Origin: Bin5 sp965220715
GTDB taxonomy: Bacteria > Chloroflexota > Anaerolineae > Caldilineales > Caldilineaceae
Direction of reading: 5' to 3'
NCBI GenBank assembly: GCA_965220715.1
Contig: OZ244843.1
Location: forward strand, 806,001-870,000
DNA: 64,000 bases
The notes beneath the pieces were generated by a model. The model saw nothing but the letters and a program-made list of their open reading frames with translations. It ran no database searches and was not told where the DNA came from. Positions 46,801-55,040 of the stretch are shown piece after piece; within the stretch, counting starts at the first letter, position 1, and every line of letters begins with the position of its first letter. The translations under genes were made by a program, and so were the position numbers.

Positions 46801-47985
46801 ATGTACCTTATCGGCTATCCAGCCGAGGTCGAAGCCTATCCGAAAACGACGATGACTCGGGGCATTCTGTCGCGTCTGCGAGAGTGGGAGCCGGTTGGCA
46901 TCACCTATTTCCAGACCGATGCTGCGATCACAGGCGGACAAAGTGGCGGCGCGCTTGTCTCCGATACGGGCGCTGTGATCGGAATCAGTGGTTTTAGGGC
47001 CTTCGTGGAGTTCGGACTTGCCGCCTCGTCCGCCGACCTCTTGCCGCGCGTCCGTCAACTGATCGCCGGCGGGGATCCGTCCGGCCTTGGCAAGAGGCAA
47101 CTGAATTTGGGAGGCGGCACTCTCCGTCACAAACTGACGCCGCGAAGCCATGGGGACGCCTACATTATTGACGAACCGGCCGGAACAGCAATCGGAATCG
47201 AGTTTATCGGTGGGGACGATGTCAGGTTTAAGCTCGTCGACACCTATGGCAACATACACGCAGATGACGAAGCCAGTTCATATTCCTTTGTTACGAGAGG
47301 CTATGGACCGCTTTTCCTGATTTTATCGCAGGTTTCAGACGAGATAACCTTGGCAGCGAGCCACCGACTTGTGCAGTTCGATGACCCAGACCGAGGCAGA
47401 CAAATCCAGATTGGACAGATCCTCCACGGTAACATCGATTTCCCAACAGATATTGATTACTTTTTTCTGGACCTTGAGAGAAATGAGACGGTCGAGATTG
47501 TGGCGCGGTCAATCTTGGCCGACACTCAACTCACTGTATGGGGCTATCAGGGGGAGACTTTAGAGGTGTGGTTAAGAGATGAGAACAGCGGTGGAGGTCT
47601 GTTCGGGCGGGATGCAAGAATCGTCTTCCAGGCGCCTTATACTGGGGAGTACATCTTAGGCGTAGCAAACGTACACCCAAATTCGCACTCGCCAGCCGGG
47701 TACGTTGTTTCTGTGGGCCAAGCCCGCACTACAGCTACGCTGACACCTCGGACGCCTTGGGTGACGATAGACACTCCAGTAAACGTGAGGGAAGGTCCAG
47801 GTACCAATTACAATGTCATAGGAACGGCCGCGCCCGGCGATTTTTTCGTCATCACTGGTAAGAGTACTGGCCTTGGCGACTGGTGGCAGATCAACATTGG
47901 GAGCCGAAACGGGTGGGTTTACGGGCCGCTTGTGACTGCGACCAATAGTGAGGGCGTACGGGTGGTTGCCCCCCCGGATCCCTAA
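43858..47985 (+). CDS. Secreted LRR - trypsin-like protease - SH3 protein
   Basis: 1375 residues. Signal peptide at 1 to about 30. Then three leucine-rich-repeat blocks of about 10, 7 and 11 repeats of 24 residues with the plant-type pattern LxxLxLxxNxLSGxIPxELGNL. Each block opens with a cap such as ALYEATDGDNW followed by NWLS and WYGV. From about 893 comes a trypsin-like protease with triad H923 (TNAHVV), D954 (VDLAVL) and S1029 (GGQSGGAL). A PPC-like beta domain spans ~1178-1285 and a bacterial SH3 domain ~1300-1362 (NVREGPGTNYNVIG, WWQINIGSRNGWVYG). ATG 43858 has GGAGGG upstream. Less GC-rich than its neighbours. No anchor is seen, so it is probably secreted or wall-bound via SH3. The role may be in host or prey interaction (inference). 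Confidence 0.93.
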   Translation: MKSFFRILIVFFAVCSLIAGLRGPKVYASSRIVVAQDAEMDALEALYQDTDGDNWTNNRNWLSNAPLDSWHGVTTDRNGRVVELDLAENELSGTIPPELGSLIYLEDLNLSQNQLSGTIPLELGNLTSLEVLSLFDNRLSGGIPLELGNLSNLELLALFENNLRGTIPLELAELDNLRWLMLSGNQLSGSIPSELGKLTNLEWLYLSENRLSGTIPTELENLTNLERLFLWGNQLSGTIPSELGNLTDLTMLALSDNQLSGAIPPELGNLINLEGLSLWGNELSGAVPPELENLSGLTQLYLADNRLGGCLPEIWRDIEESDLDEIVLQFCSDRDVLVTLYEATDGDNWLENDNWLSNRTLGDWYGVTVDDSGRVIALNLSENELSGTIPPELGNLTKLEVLGLAVNQLRGTIPLELVNLSRLTHLFLYSNQLTGLISPELSKLANLEQLALSWNRLGGMIPPELGKLARLELLVISGNRLTGNIPPDLGNLARLKGLALHVNRLTGNIPPELNKLSGLEVLFLADNRLNGCIPEVWQDVKENDLNEVGLPICTDKDALIALYEATDGDNWVSNQNWLSDKPIGTWYGVITDENDRVIDLDLSDNELNGTLPSELGHLTHLEVLYLSENQLSGTIPSALGVLSNLIELSLWSNELTGPILPELGRLANLEMLHLGKNELSGTIPTELGNLTNLEELGLYSNKLTGVIPAELGDLTNLEWLGLTENRLSGPIPPKLDKLTNLKELYLGQNELSGTIPPELGNLTNLEELFLHSNKLSGAIPSELGNLTKLTALSLWGNGLSGTMPSELGNLTKLTGLGLADNKLSGDIPPELGNLSTLEQLYLSGNRLGGCVPAVLENVEGNDFEELELPFCFATASTSTAAAEKLSSAHIFEKVSPAIAFIRTRKGSGSGVLVEGGYVVTNAHVVWPFDAVSVVFPDGTDFRDVPVVGWDLLVDLAVLGPISTPVEPVPMLDGENMAIGSEMYLIGYPAEVEAYPKTTMTRGILSRLREWEPVGITYFQTDAAITGGQSGGALVSDTGAVIGISGFRAFVEFGLAASSADLLPRVRQLIAGGDPSGLGKRQLNLGGGTLRHKLTPRSHGDAYIIDEPAGTAIGIEFIGGDDVRFKLVDTYGNIHADDEASSYSFVTRGYGPLFLILSQVSDEITLAASHRLVQFDDPDRGRQIQIGQILHGNIDFPTDIDYFFLDLERNETVEIVARSILADTQLTVWGYQGETLEVWLRDENSGGGLFGRDARIVFQAPYTGEYILGVANVHPNSHSPAGYVVSVGQARTTATLTPRTPWVTIDTPVNVREGPGTNYNVIGTAAPGDFFVITGKSTGLGDWWQINIGSRNGWVYGPLVTATNSEGVRVVAPPDP

Positions 47986-48052
47986 CAGACTCATCGGCAT
48001 CCATCCCTGCGGGCTCTGCTGCTGTCGCTCTTTCGACTATTGATGTTAAATG

Positions 48053-49369
48053 TCAACGGGGCCTATCCACCGCCCCCCTGCGGGCAATAAGCGCATAGAC
48101 GCCCTTCACAGTCCGCTTCCCCGTCGCGAACGCCAGCGGATCGGCCATCTCAGCGCCGGGCAGATAGCGGGGGTCGGCCGCCAACTGGTCCAGCGAGTCT
48201 ACCTCGATCTGTTTTAGCGTGTCCGTATCGTAGAAGCGCAGCGCCGGTGCCTCAACTTGCCACTGACCGTGCGCGGTCAGGACGGCGGCCATGTCCTCGT
48301 GATCGTAAGGCCATTCCCAGGTGGTCCGGCCTTGTACGCTTCGCAGCGGTGAAGTGCGCGTGAACAGGTCCGGCACACCGGAGACGATCAGCAGCGGCGC
48401 ATCGGGTTTCAGCGCCCTATGCAACCGCTCCAGGCCAATCCGCAGTTCGATGGGGTCCATGCACAGCAGCGAAAAGAAGCTGCAAGCCCCGTCGAAGACG
48501 TCCGCTTCCTCCAACTCCACCAGTGCCAGCTGACGAAAATCCTGCCCCGGCACAGCCTGCCGGGCCTCGGCGATCATTTGCGCTGACGGGTCGATGCCGG
48601 TTACGCGCTGTCCCGCGGCTGCCAGCGCGGCCGCGATCGGTTCGCCGTGCCCGCAGCCGATCTCTAGTACGCTGCCATTGGCGGGTAACGCCCCCAGCCA
48701 GACCTCGAACGCCTCACGGAAAAATGGTTCGGCCAGGTAGTCGTGGCTGTAGTCGGTGCCGAGCGCGTCATAGGCCGCCGCGTTGACGCGGCTGCTGAAC
48801 GCATTCACCTCCGGTCCGGACGACGCCGTCGCGGCACTGGCCGGAGTGGTTTCGGGCCAATGGTGTTCCAGCGCCTGCCGCAACTCCTGGTCGAAGGCCT
48901 CGCCGAAGCGCAGCAGTTCCTCGCCGCTGATCCGGTCCAGGGCGAATGTGATGGCGGAGCCGTCCCGGGGGCCGCCGTCGGTCAGCCCGCTGACGGTCAG
49001 TTGCAGAGTCACCTGATAGGTCGGGTTGCCCTGCGCGTCGGCATCCCCGGCGCGCGCCATCAGCAACGCCGGCGGGCAGTCGCTGCGCCAGGTTGCGTAG
49101 GGGGTCCCGCCGTTGAGCAGCTGTTCGATCGGTTCGGCGCAGCGCCAACTGTCAACCTGCAGGATATGACGCAGATACGTCAGGGGCGCGCCCGCCAGCC
49201 CATAGCTGATCTCCACCCAGACCGCGCTGCGCGCCGCACATTCGCTATCTCCCAGCACCAGGCGCACATGTTCACTGACCGCGGCCGGCGCCCAGGGGCG
49301 GATCATGAGCGCAAGGACCGCGCCAGGACTGTCCTGGTCGGTGGGGGCCTGCTGGCGGATGTGGGCCAT
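48053..49369 (-). CDS. SAM-dependent methyltransferase with extra N-terminal domain
   Basis: A 438-residue protein. The C-terminal ~230 residues are a class I methyltransferase (motif I VLEIGCGHGEP near residue 237, then VTGIDPSAQM). The N-terminal ~170 residues form a separate beta-rich domain that I do not recognise (VRLVLGDSECAARSAVWVEI). The target is unknown. Last gene of the minus-strand sugar operon, 27 nt after an isomerase gene, so it may modify an intermediate or be a passenger. Confidence 0.85.
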   Translation of the reverse strand: MAHIRQQAPTDQDSPGAVLALMIRPWAPAAVSEHVRLVLGDSECAARSAVWVEISYGLAGAPLTYLRHILQVDSWRCAEPIEQLLNGGTPYATWRSDCPPALLMARAGDADAQGNPTYQVTLQLTVSGLTDGGPRDGSAITFALDRISGEELLRFGEAFDQELRQALEHHWPETTPASAATASSGPEVNAFSSRVNAAAYDALGTDYSHDYLAEPFFREAFEVWLGALPANGSVLEIGCGHGEPIAAALAAAGQRVTGIDPSAQMIAEARQAVPGQDFRQLALVELEEADVFDGACSFFSLLCMDPIELRIGLERLHRALKPDAPLLIVSGVPDLFTRTSPLRSVQGRTTWEWPYDHEDMAAVLTAHGQWQVEAPALRFYDTDTLKQIEVDSLDQLAADPRYLPGAEMADPLAFATGKRTVKGVYALIARRGAVDRPR

Positions 49370-49396
49370 GCGTCGTGGTCAGTGGCTCGCGTCAGG

Positions 49397-50155
49397 CTAG
49401 TTGCCGAGCCATTGCAGCAGCGTCGCGGCATCGCGCAGGAAGGCCTCCGGCGCGTCGTCCTGAACGAACTCCAGCAGCGCGTAGCGCGTGCGATCGGGCT
49501 GCGCCGCCTGCGCCAGGTAGTCCCGCCACAGATCCTCGCCCTCTGCCAGGGGGCGGCGTTCGCCGGTCTGCAGATGCCAGTGGAAGACATGCAGATATTC
49601 CAGCCAGGGCCGCACTATCTCCAATCCGGCGAGGTTGTCGGCGGGCGCAGCATAGCGGGGCGGCTGCCACAGCGAGCGCACATTGGCATGATCTACGGTC
49701 TGAAGCAGACGCGCCGCCGCCGCGTTCGTGTCGGTGAGCGTATTGCCGTGGAATTCGTAGACGATGCCGATCCGTTCGGCCTGGGCCAGGTCGCCGATGC
49801 GGCGGCTATCCGCCACTACTTTCTGAAAGTAGGCCTCGTCCGCGCTGTCGCTGCCCTGGCTTCCGGGCCATACGCGTATGAGCGGCGCGCCCAGCGCCGC
49901 CGCCGAGGCCAGCACCGCTTCGAAGGGGCCGGTTTCGGGATGGCCGACGCGATAGTAGGATCCGTAGGCGGCCACGCGCAGACCGGCGTCGGCGCCCATG
50001 CGGGCGACGGCCTGCGCCTGCGCTTCATCCCCGTGCGGGGCGTGGATATCCCCACCCCACTCGACGGCGGCCAGGCCGGCCTGCGTCACCAGGGCGATGA
50101 TCTCTTCTACAGAGAGTTGGCGAAAGGTGATCGAGACGAGTCCGGGCAAAAACAT
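49397..50155 (-). CDS. Sugar phosphate isomerase/epimerase family protein
   Basis: A 252-residue TIM barrel of the xylose isomerase/AP endonuclease 2 group. VEWGGDIHAP at strand 2 and IVYEFHGNTL at the strand bearing the metal-binding Glu are visible. The later Asp/His positions read LWQPP and YLHVFHW, so one metal ligand appears changed and the reaction may be metal-poor or different. Cytoplasmic. Belongs to the six-gene minus-strand operon from the SDR to the methyltransferase. Confidence 0.87.
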   Translation of the reverse strand: MFLPGLVSITFRQLSVEEIIALVTQAGLAAVEWGGDIHAPHGDEAQAQAVARMGADAGLRVAAYGSYYRVGHPETGPFEAVLASAAALGAPLIRVWPGSQGSDSADEAYFQKVVADSRRIGDLAQAERIGIVYEFHGNTLTDTNAAAARLLQTVDHANVRSLWQPPRYAAPADNLAGLEIVRPWLEYLHVFHWHLQTGERRPLAEGEDLWRDYLAQAAQPDRTRYALLEFVQDDAPEAFLRDAATLLQWLGN

Positions 50156-50242
50156 TGGCGCTCCTGTCGGGCACGGAAACCGTTCCTGGGCCAGCGGAGG
50201 GCGCCCAGTGATCCCGCCTGCACGGCCGGCACATGGTCCGCC

Positions 50243-51256
50243 TCAACCCAACAGCGGCAGCTTCTCCTGCGTGATCTCATATTCCATGCGTTCGCCCGCC
50301 AGATAGCGGTCCAACTCCGCCACCATCATGCGGCCCATGCGCAGGCACTCGGTGTTGTGCGCGCCGGCGATGTGCGGTGTGAGGAGCACGTTGGGCAGGC
50401 TGTAGAGGGGCGAGCCGGCCGGCGGCGGTTCCGGGTGGGTTACATCCAGCAGGGCGAACAGATCCGGGCGCCGTTGGAGCACGGCGATCATCTCCGGCTC
50501 GTTCACGACCGCGCCGCGGGCGGTGTTGATGAAGGTGGCGTTCGTCTTCATCGAGGCCAGGTACGCGCCGGTGATCATGCCGACCGTTTGCGGCAGCCTG
50601 GGCGTATGCAGCGAGACCACATCGCAACGGCGGAACAGTTCGGCCAGCCCGACCGGCTCCACGTCGAGCTCCGCGGCCGTCTCCGGCGTCAGGAAAGGAT
50701 CGTACGCCAGAACGCGCACGGACAGCGTCTCCTGCAGCAGGCGGGCAACCCGGCGGCCGACCTGGCCCAGCGAGATCAGGCCGACGACACCAGTGTAGAG
50801 GCCGGGCAGCGGCTCCTTCGCGAACGCGTCGTAGGTTTCCTCTCTGCGAAGTTTGTTGGCGAAATGCCAGACGCGTTTCAGGCTGAGGATAATCTGCGCC
50901 AGGGTGAACGGCGCCACAAATTCGGCATTGGCGCCGTAACCGCTGGTCAGCCGCACGTCCCGCTCCCACATGGCGTCGGTCACAAAGTATCGGACCGAGC
51001 CGGCGGCATAGAAGATCGCCTCCAGATTGGGCGCGGCGGCGAGGAACGCTTCGTCCACGCGCGCCATGCCCCAGCCGGAAAAGATCAGCGAGACATCGGC
51101 CAGCGCCGCCGGGTCTGCCGCGATCGACTCCGGCGTCTGCAGCGGCGCGACGATCTCCACCTGCGCTTCGATGTCGCGACGCGTATCGGCCCCGTATATG
51201 CGGTCAAAGGCGCTCTCGCCCAGCAGGTACAGCCCCTTCGGTTTTTCCGTATGCAT
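50243..51256 (-). CDS. D-isomer-specific 2-hydroxyacid dehydrogenase
   Basis: A 337-residue NAD(P)-dependent reductase of 2-keto acids. The dinucleotide motif GLISLGQVGRRVARLL is central. Catalytic Arg is in NTARGAVVNE, Glu in LDVTHPEPPP and His in LTPHIAGAH. ATG 51256 (MHTEKPKGLY) is chosen because the longer frame from 51319 would include heptad-rich spacer. In this operon it could reduce the keto acid formed from an imported uronate or sugar acid (inference from context). Confidence 0.92.
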   Translation of the reverse strand: MHTEKPKGLYLLGESAFDRIYGADTRRDIEAQVEIVAPLQTPESIAADPAALADVSLIFSGWGMARVDEAFLAAAPNLEAIFYAAGSVRYFVTDAMWERDVRLTSGYGANAEFVAPFTLAQIILSLKRVWHFANKLRREETYDAFAKEPLPGLYTGVVGLISLGQVGRRVARLLQETLSVRVLAYDPFLTPETAAELDVEPVGLAELFRRCDVVSLHTPRLPQTVGMITGAYLASMKTNATFINTARGAVVNEPEMIAVLQRRPDLFALLDVTHPEPPPAGSPLYSLPNVLLTPHIAGAHNTECLRMGRMMVAELDRYLAGERMEYEITQEKLPLLG

Positions 51257-51359
51257 TGCAACCCCACTCGTCCCGTCGTTTCCAACTCCTGGTTTCCAGT
51301 CCTTCGCAACGATTCCCAACTCGAAGCGATGACGCTACTGAAAACTAAAAACTGATAAC

Positions 51360-52181
51360 TCACTCAGCCATCCACTGGCGCAGGACCCGTGCGTGCTGGG
51401 GCAGGGCGATCTCCGGCTCTTCGATATCGGGATGCCACGCCTTCTCCCACTCGGCGCAGATATAGCCGTCGTAGCCCTTAGCCGCGAGCAGGTGGAGGAT
51501 CTCCCGGCAGGGGACTTCGCCCTCGCCCATCAGCTTCAACTCCCAGCTGCCGTCCTCCCGGAGTTGGGCGTCTTTCATGTGGACGTGCGCCAGGCGCGCG
51601 CCGATGTAGTTCCAGGTATCCTCGACCGATTCGCCCATGCGGTAGGGGTGATGCACGTCCCAGACCGCTTTGACGTACGGTGAATCCACCTGGTCCAGTA
51701 CGCCTGCTACCTCCTGCCCCCGGCAGAAGGCGTCATGCGTCTCCAAGCAGATGGTGACGCCGTGCTTCTCGGCATCGGGCGCCGCTTCCGCCAGGCTTGC
51801 AGCGACCAGATCGATCACGTCCTCCATCGTCTGGCCCTCCGAAGGGCCGCCGCCAAAGGTGCGCACGATCGGCACCTCCAGGTCGTTGGCCAGCGCCAGA
51901 TAGGCGCGCAGGTCGGCCAGATGCTTGGCGCGGTCGTCCGCGTCCGGTGAAGAGAAGCGGGTGGAAGCGCCGATGCCAGCGATGACCAGCCCGTGCTGCT
52001 TCATCAGGCTGTGGATGGCGGCGCGGCGCTCGGCCGGCAGGTCCGTCGGGATTATCTGGCCGTCCAGGATGCGGACTTCCAGCCCGGCGTAGCCGTCGGC
52101 GACGGCCTGCTCAACGGCGCGCTCCAGCGACCAGCCCGGCGAGCCAAGCGTGCTGAATACAAGTGGGTAGGGGTAAGGCAA
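51360..52181 (-). CDS. Sugar phosphate isomerase/epimerase family protein
   Basis: A 273-residue TIM barrel with the complete metal set of the family: Glu in ICLETHDAF, Asp/His in AVWDVHHPY, His in HVHMKDA and Glu in ICAEWEKAW. These chelate a divalent metal for proton shuttling between keto and aldo forms. It starts 30 nt after the previous isomerase gene. The spacer after its stop contains A/T heptads at 51335-51360. Confidence 0.92.
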   Translation of the reverse strand: MPYPYPLVFSTLGSPGWSLERAVEQAVADGYAGLEVRILDGQIIPTDLPAERRAAIHSLMKQHGLVIAGIGASTRFSSPDADDRAKHLADLRAYLALANDLEVPIVRTFGGGPSEGQTMEDVIDLVAASLAEAAPDAEKHGVTICLETHDAFCRGQEVAGVLDQVDSPYVKAVWDVHHPYRMGESVEDTWNYIGARLAHVHMKDAQLREDGSWELKLMGEGEVPCREILHLLAAKGYDGYICAEWEKAWHPDIEEPEIALPQHARVLRQWMAE

Positions 52182-52211
52182 GAGTGTTTAATCCTTTCAG
52201 ATTGTTATACG

Positions 52212-53039
52212 TTATGTTGAAACTGCATCTCTCATCTTCCGGAAAAACGCCACCTCGCGCACAAAAGTGTCGAACCAGTCCTCGCCGTCGTCAATGTCAT
52301 ACTCGCAGTGAATCGACAGAAAACCGTCATACTCGATCCGGCGCAGTTCACCGAAGACGGCCGTCCAGTCGACGATCCCCTCGCCCGCGGCCACCCACAG
52401 CGCTTTAGCCGCGCCGTGTCCATTCTTCTCAACACGCTCGACGAGGACATCCTTGACCGAGAGGATACTCAAATGCTCCCGCGCCATGGCCAGGCCGAAG
52501 TCGAACGGTTCGCCGTCGACCGCGAAGTGGCCGGGGTCGAGATACGCGCCCAGGTAGGCGGGGTCGAAGTCGCGCAGCAGGTGCATCAGCGCGGCGGCGT
52601 TCAGGCCCATGCAGTAGTGGGAGTGGGTGTGGTAGCAGATCTTGACGTTGTAGATGCTGGCCAGCTTCTCCCACGCGGCAAAAGCCCGCCGTACGCTCTC
52701 CACCTGCTCCCAGTAGTCCATCGTCTGCGGCTCGAACCTGAAATAGCCCAACTTGAGCAGCCGCACGTTGGCGCTGTCCATCGCCGCCAGCAGCGGCTCT
52801 GCCAGGGGATGGTCGGCCGTGAGCAGATCGAAGTTGCCCGTAACCATGCCAATTTGCAGTCCGGCCTGCTCCATCTGCGCCTGGGCCTGCGGCAGGGCCG
52901 CGGCCGCGTTGTCCGGGTTGACCGGATGGCCGGGCCGCACTGCCAGGTCATAGCCGTCGTAACCGTGCTGCTGCGCCAGTTCGATCAGTTCGGCAACACT
53001 CTTTTCCTGGAGCATCTTGCTGAAAACGATCAGTTTCAT
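52212..53039 (-). CDS. Sugar phosphate isomerase/epimerase family protein
   Basis: A 275-residue TIM barrel. Strands are recognisable from YDLAVRPGHP, GAYLDPGHF and LSIHCEYDI. The Glu normally seen in the EXH strand is absent (KICYHTHSHYCMG), so metal binding may rely on fewer ligands. Three isomerase-like genes in one operon with different ligand sets suggest successive steps or different sugars rather than simple redundancy. Starts 44 nt after the SDR gene. Confidence 0.9.
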   Translation of the reverse strand: MKLIVFSKMLQEKSVAELIELAQQHGYDGYDLAVRPGHPVNPDNAAAALPQAQAQMEQAGLQIGMVTGNFDLLTADHPLAEPLLAAMDSANVRLLKLGYFRFEPQTMDYWEQVESVRRAFAAWEKLASIYNVKICYHTHSHYCMGLNAAALMHLLRDFDPAYLGAYLDPGHFAVDGEPFDFGLAMAREHLSILSVKDVLVERVEKNGHGAAKALWVAAGEGIVDWTAVFGELRRIEYDGFLSIHCEYDIDDGEDWFDTFVREVAFFRKMRDAVST

Positions 53040-53083
53040 GCGTTACAGTCTCCCATGTCTGCTGGCCATTGTCGTTTCACATC

Positions 53084-53875
53084 TCACAACCGGTGCATAT
53101 GAAAACCGCCGTCAACATCCAGAACCGCGCCGGTCGAGAAAGGGAACAGCCCCTCGGCCAGGGCGGCGACTGCTTTGCCCACGTCTTCCGGCTGCCCCCA
53201 ACGGCGGATCGGGGTCAGGCCGTCGCCGATCAGCTTGTCGTACTTCTCCTTCACCGTGCTTGTCATGTCGGTCTCAACGATGCCGGGCCGCACCTCACAG
53301 ACGTTGATGCCGCTCTCCGCCAGCCGGTCGGCGAACAGCAGCGTCATCATGCCGACGCCGGCTTTCGAGATGCAGTATTCGCCGCGCGCCGGGCTGCTCG
53401 TGTAGGCGCTGATCGAGCCGATATTGATAATCTGCGGCGCGTGCGACCCGCCGCCATTTGTCTCTGCCGGCCCGGCCTCCAGCTGCTCCAGCATCGTCCG
53501 CGCCACCAGCTGGCTGAGGAAGAAAGGCCCTTTCAGATTGACGTTCATCACCTCGTCGTAGGACTCTTCCGTCGTCTCCAGAATATCCATACGCGTACGG
53601 GGGCCCATGCCGGCGTTGTTCACCAGCAGATCGATGCGGCCGAACTGGTCGAGCGCCGCCTGCACCAGGCGCGCCCGGTCCGCCGCGGAGCCGATGTCGG
53701 CCTGCACCACCAGCGTGTCGCCGCCCGCCTCTCGGACCATCCCAGCGGTCTCACTGGCCGTAGCCGCATTGCCGCGATAGTTAATAACCACCGACCACTC
53801 TGCTTCCGCCAGCGCCAGCGCAATGCCGCGCCCAATCCCCCGACCCGCCCCGGTTACCAACGCTACTTTGGCCAT
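53084..53875 (-). CDS. SDR-family oxidoreductase
   Basis: A 263-residue short-chain dehydrogenase. NAD(P) motif VTGAGRGIGRG at residues ~7-17, NNAGMG, the active-site YCISKAG (YxxxK) and the PG motif VRPGIVETDM. Resembles 3-oxoacyl-ACP reductases but sits at the head of a sugar operon, so a polyol or keto-sugar substrate is likelier. ATG 53875 (MAKVALVTG) is preferred to 53890. Its upstream region is interrupted by the IS at 53943. Confidence 0.93.
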   Translation of the reverse strand: MAKVALVTGAGRGIGRGIALALAEAEWSVVINYRGNAATASETAGMVREAGGDTLVVQADIGSAADRARLVQAALDQFGRIDLLVNNAGMGPRTRMDILETTEESYDEVMNVNLKGPFFLSQLVARTMLEQLEAGPAETNGGGSHAPQIINIGSISAYTSSPARGEYCISKAGVGMMTLLFADRLAESGINVCEVRPGIVETDMTSTVKEKYDKLIGDGLTPIRRWGQPEDVGKAVAALAEGLFPFSTGAVLDVDGGFHMHRL

Positions 53876-53942
53876 AGCATCACCTTCCACTCCACAATTT
53901 CCAGCTCTCAGCGAACAGTTGCCCGCTAATGCAGTTACTAAA

Positions 53943-55005
53943 ATAGGACTTTCGCTAGGAGGACAGGATCCTGTAAGCTTGAGACATGATTACAAAACAG
54001 AAGTATGTCGAATACCTTATCAGCACGCCGATCAACTACACCTGTGCCAATCTGGCTGAGCATCTGGGAGGGATGAGCCACGATGTCGTCAGTGATTACC
54101 TGAAACGAGAGCGACTCACAGCCAGACATCTCTGGGAACTGGTGGCAGAACAGATCGACGATAGTCCGGATGCGTACCTGATCATTGACGACAGTGTGCA
54201 AGACAAACGCTATTCACGGTCAATCGAGATGGTAAAGCTGCAATACAGTGGCGCTGAAGGTGGACTGGTACGCGGCATCGGTGTCGTGAATCTGGTTCAC
54301 AGCAGTGGTGAAGATGGCGAGTGTTATCCGATTGATTTCCGCATATACGCCAAAGAAGCGGATGGCAAGTCAAAGAACGACCATTTTCAAGAGCTGCTGC
54401 TGCGAGCGGTTGGCGCCAAACAGATACAGGCCAAGACGGTGCTGTTTGATAGTTGGTATGGCTCCTGGCGGAACTTGAAGCTGGTTCACCGTCTGGGATT
54501 GACCTTCTACACCACACTCAAAGCCAACCGCTTGGTCAGTCTGAGCGCAGAAGATGGCTATATTCATCTCGATGCCATCGATTGGAACGACGAACGGCTT
54601 AGGCATGGCATCATTGTCAAGCTCAAGAAAGTGCCTTTCAAAGTGAGATTGTTCAAGGTAGTTGCCCTAAACGGCGACATTGACTGGGTCATCACCAATG
54701 ATCTGGATGAGACCGTGATCACGCAAGTCGCTCAAAACGCGAACGAGTTGCGCTGGCAGGTCGAAGAATTTCACCGCGCATTGAAGCAACTGACAGGCTC
54801 CGCCAAATGCCAATGTCGCAAAGCTCGTTCGCAGCGCAATCACCTCGCTTGCTGTTACCATGCTTGGCTTTCATTGAAGGTCCACGCTGCCTTGCTCAAC
54901 AAAACCATCTATCGCGTTCATACTGACCTGTTCAGCGATTATCTGCGAAACCAACTTCGCAGACCTACTATCCCGGCTTTCCAGCCAGCTTAGCGAAAGT
55001 CCTAT
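53943..55005 (+). mobile_element. Intact insertion sequence (IS4/IS701-like)
   Basis: 1063 bp bounded by perfect 15-bp inverted repeats ATAGGACTTTCGCTA (53943-53957 and 54991-55005). It carries one full-length transposase gene. No convincing target duplication beyond a few A residues. It has landed in a spacer of CTAAAAA/CTGAAAA heptads. A decayed relative of its left end is at 32521-32698. Confidence 0.93.
53986..54993 (+). CDS. DDE transposase of the insertion sequence
   Basis: A 335-residue RNase H-fold transposase. Catalytic residues: Asp in LIIDDSVQDK, Asp in VLFDSWYGS and Glu in WQVEEFHRALKQ (the YREK-like Glu block). The N-terminal ~45 residues form the helical DNA-binding end (KYVEYLISTP). 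The stop is within the right inverted repeat. Complete and undamaged, so the element could still move. I place it in the IS4/IS701 group by the VEEFHR motif; the exact family is not certain. Confidence 0.93.
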   Translation: MITKQKYVEYLISTPINYTCANLAEHLGGMSHDVVSDYLKRERLTARHLWELVAEQIDDSPDAYLIIDDSVQDKRYSRSIEMVKLQYSGAEGGLVRGIGVVNLVHSSGEDGECYPIDFRIYAKEADGKSKNDHFQELLLRAVGAKQIQAKTVLFDSWYGSWRNLKLVHRLGLTFYTTLKANRLVSLSAEDGYIHLDAIDWNDERLRHGIIVKLKKVPFKVRLFKVVALNGDIDWVITNDLDETVITQVAQNANELRWQVEEFHRALKQLTGSAKCQCRKARSQRNHLACCYHAWLSLKVHAALLNKTIYRVHTDLFSDYLRNQLRRPTIPAFQPA

Positions 55006-55040
55006 AAAAACTAAAAACTGACTACTAAAAACTACAACTA
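55006..55040. repeat. A/T-rich heptads next to the insertion sequence
   Basis: AAAAACTAAAAACTGACTA followed by further ACTAAAA units, continuing into the last bases of the GH88 gene. Same family as 20507-20570, 40320-40396, 51335-51360 and 60398-60425. Confidence 0.65.

Noticed and set aside
48743..51355. Very long open frame of 870 codons on the plus strand
   Set aside because: It is antisense to three real genes (methyltransferase, isomerase, dehydrogenase) with clear motifs; high GC content keeps the opposite frame open.
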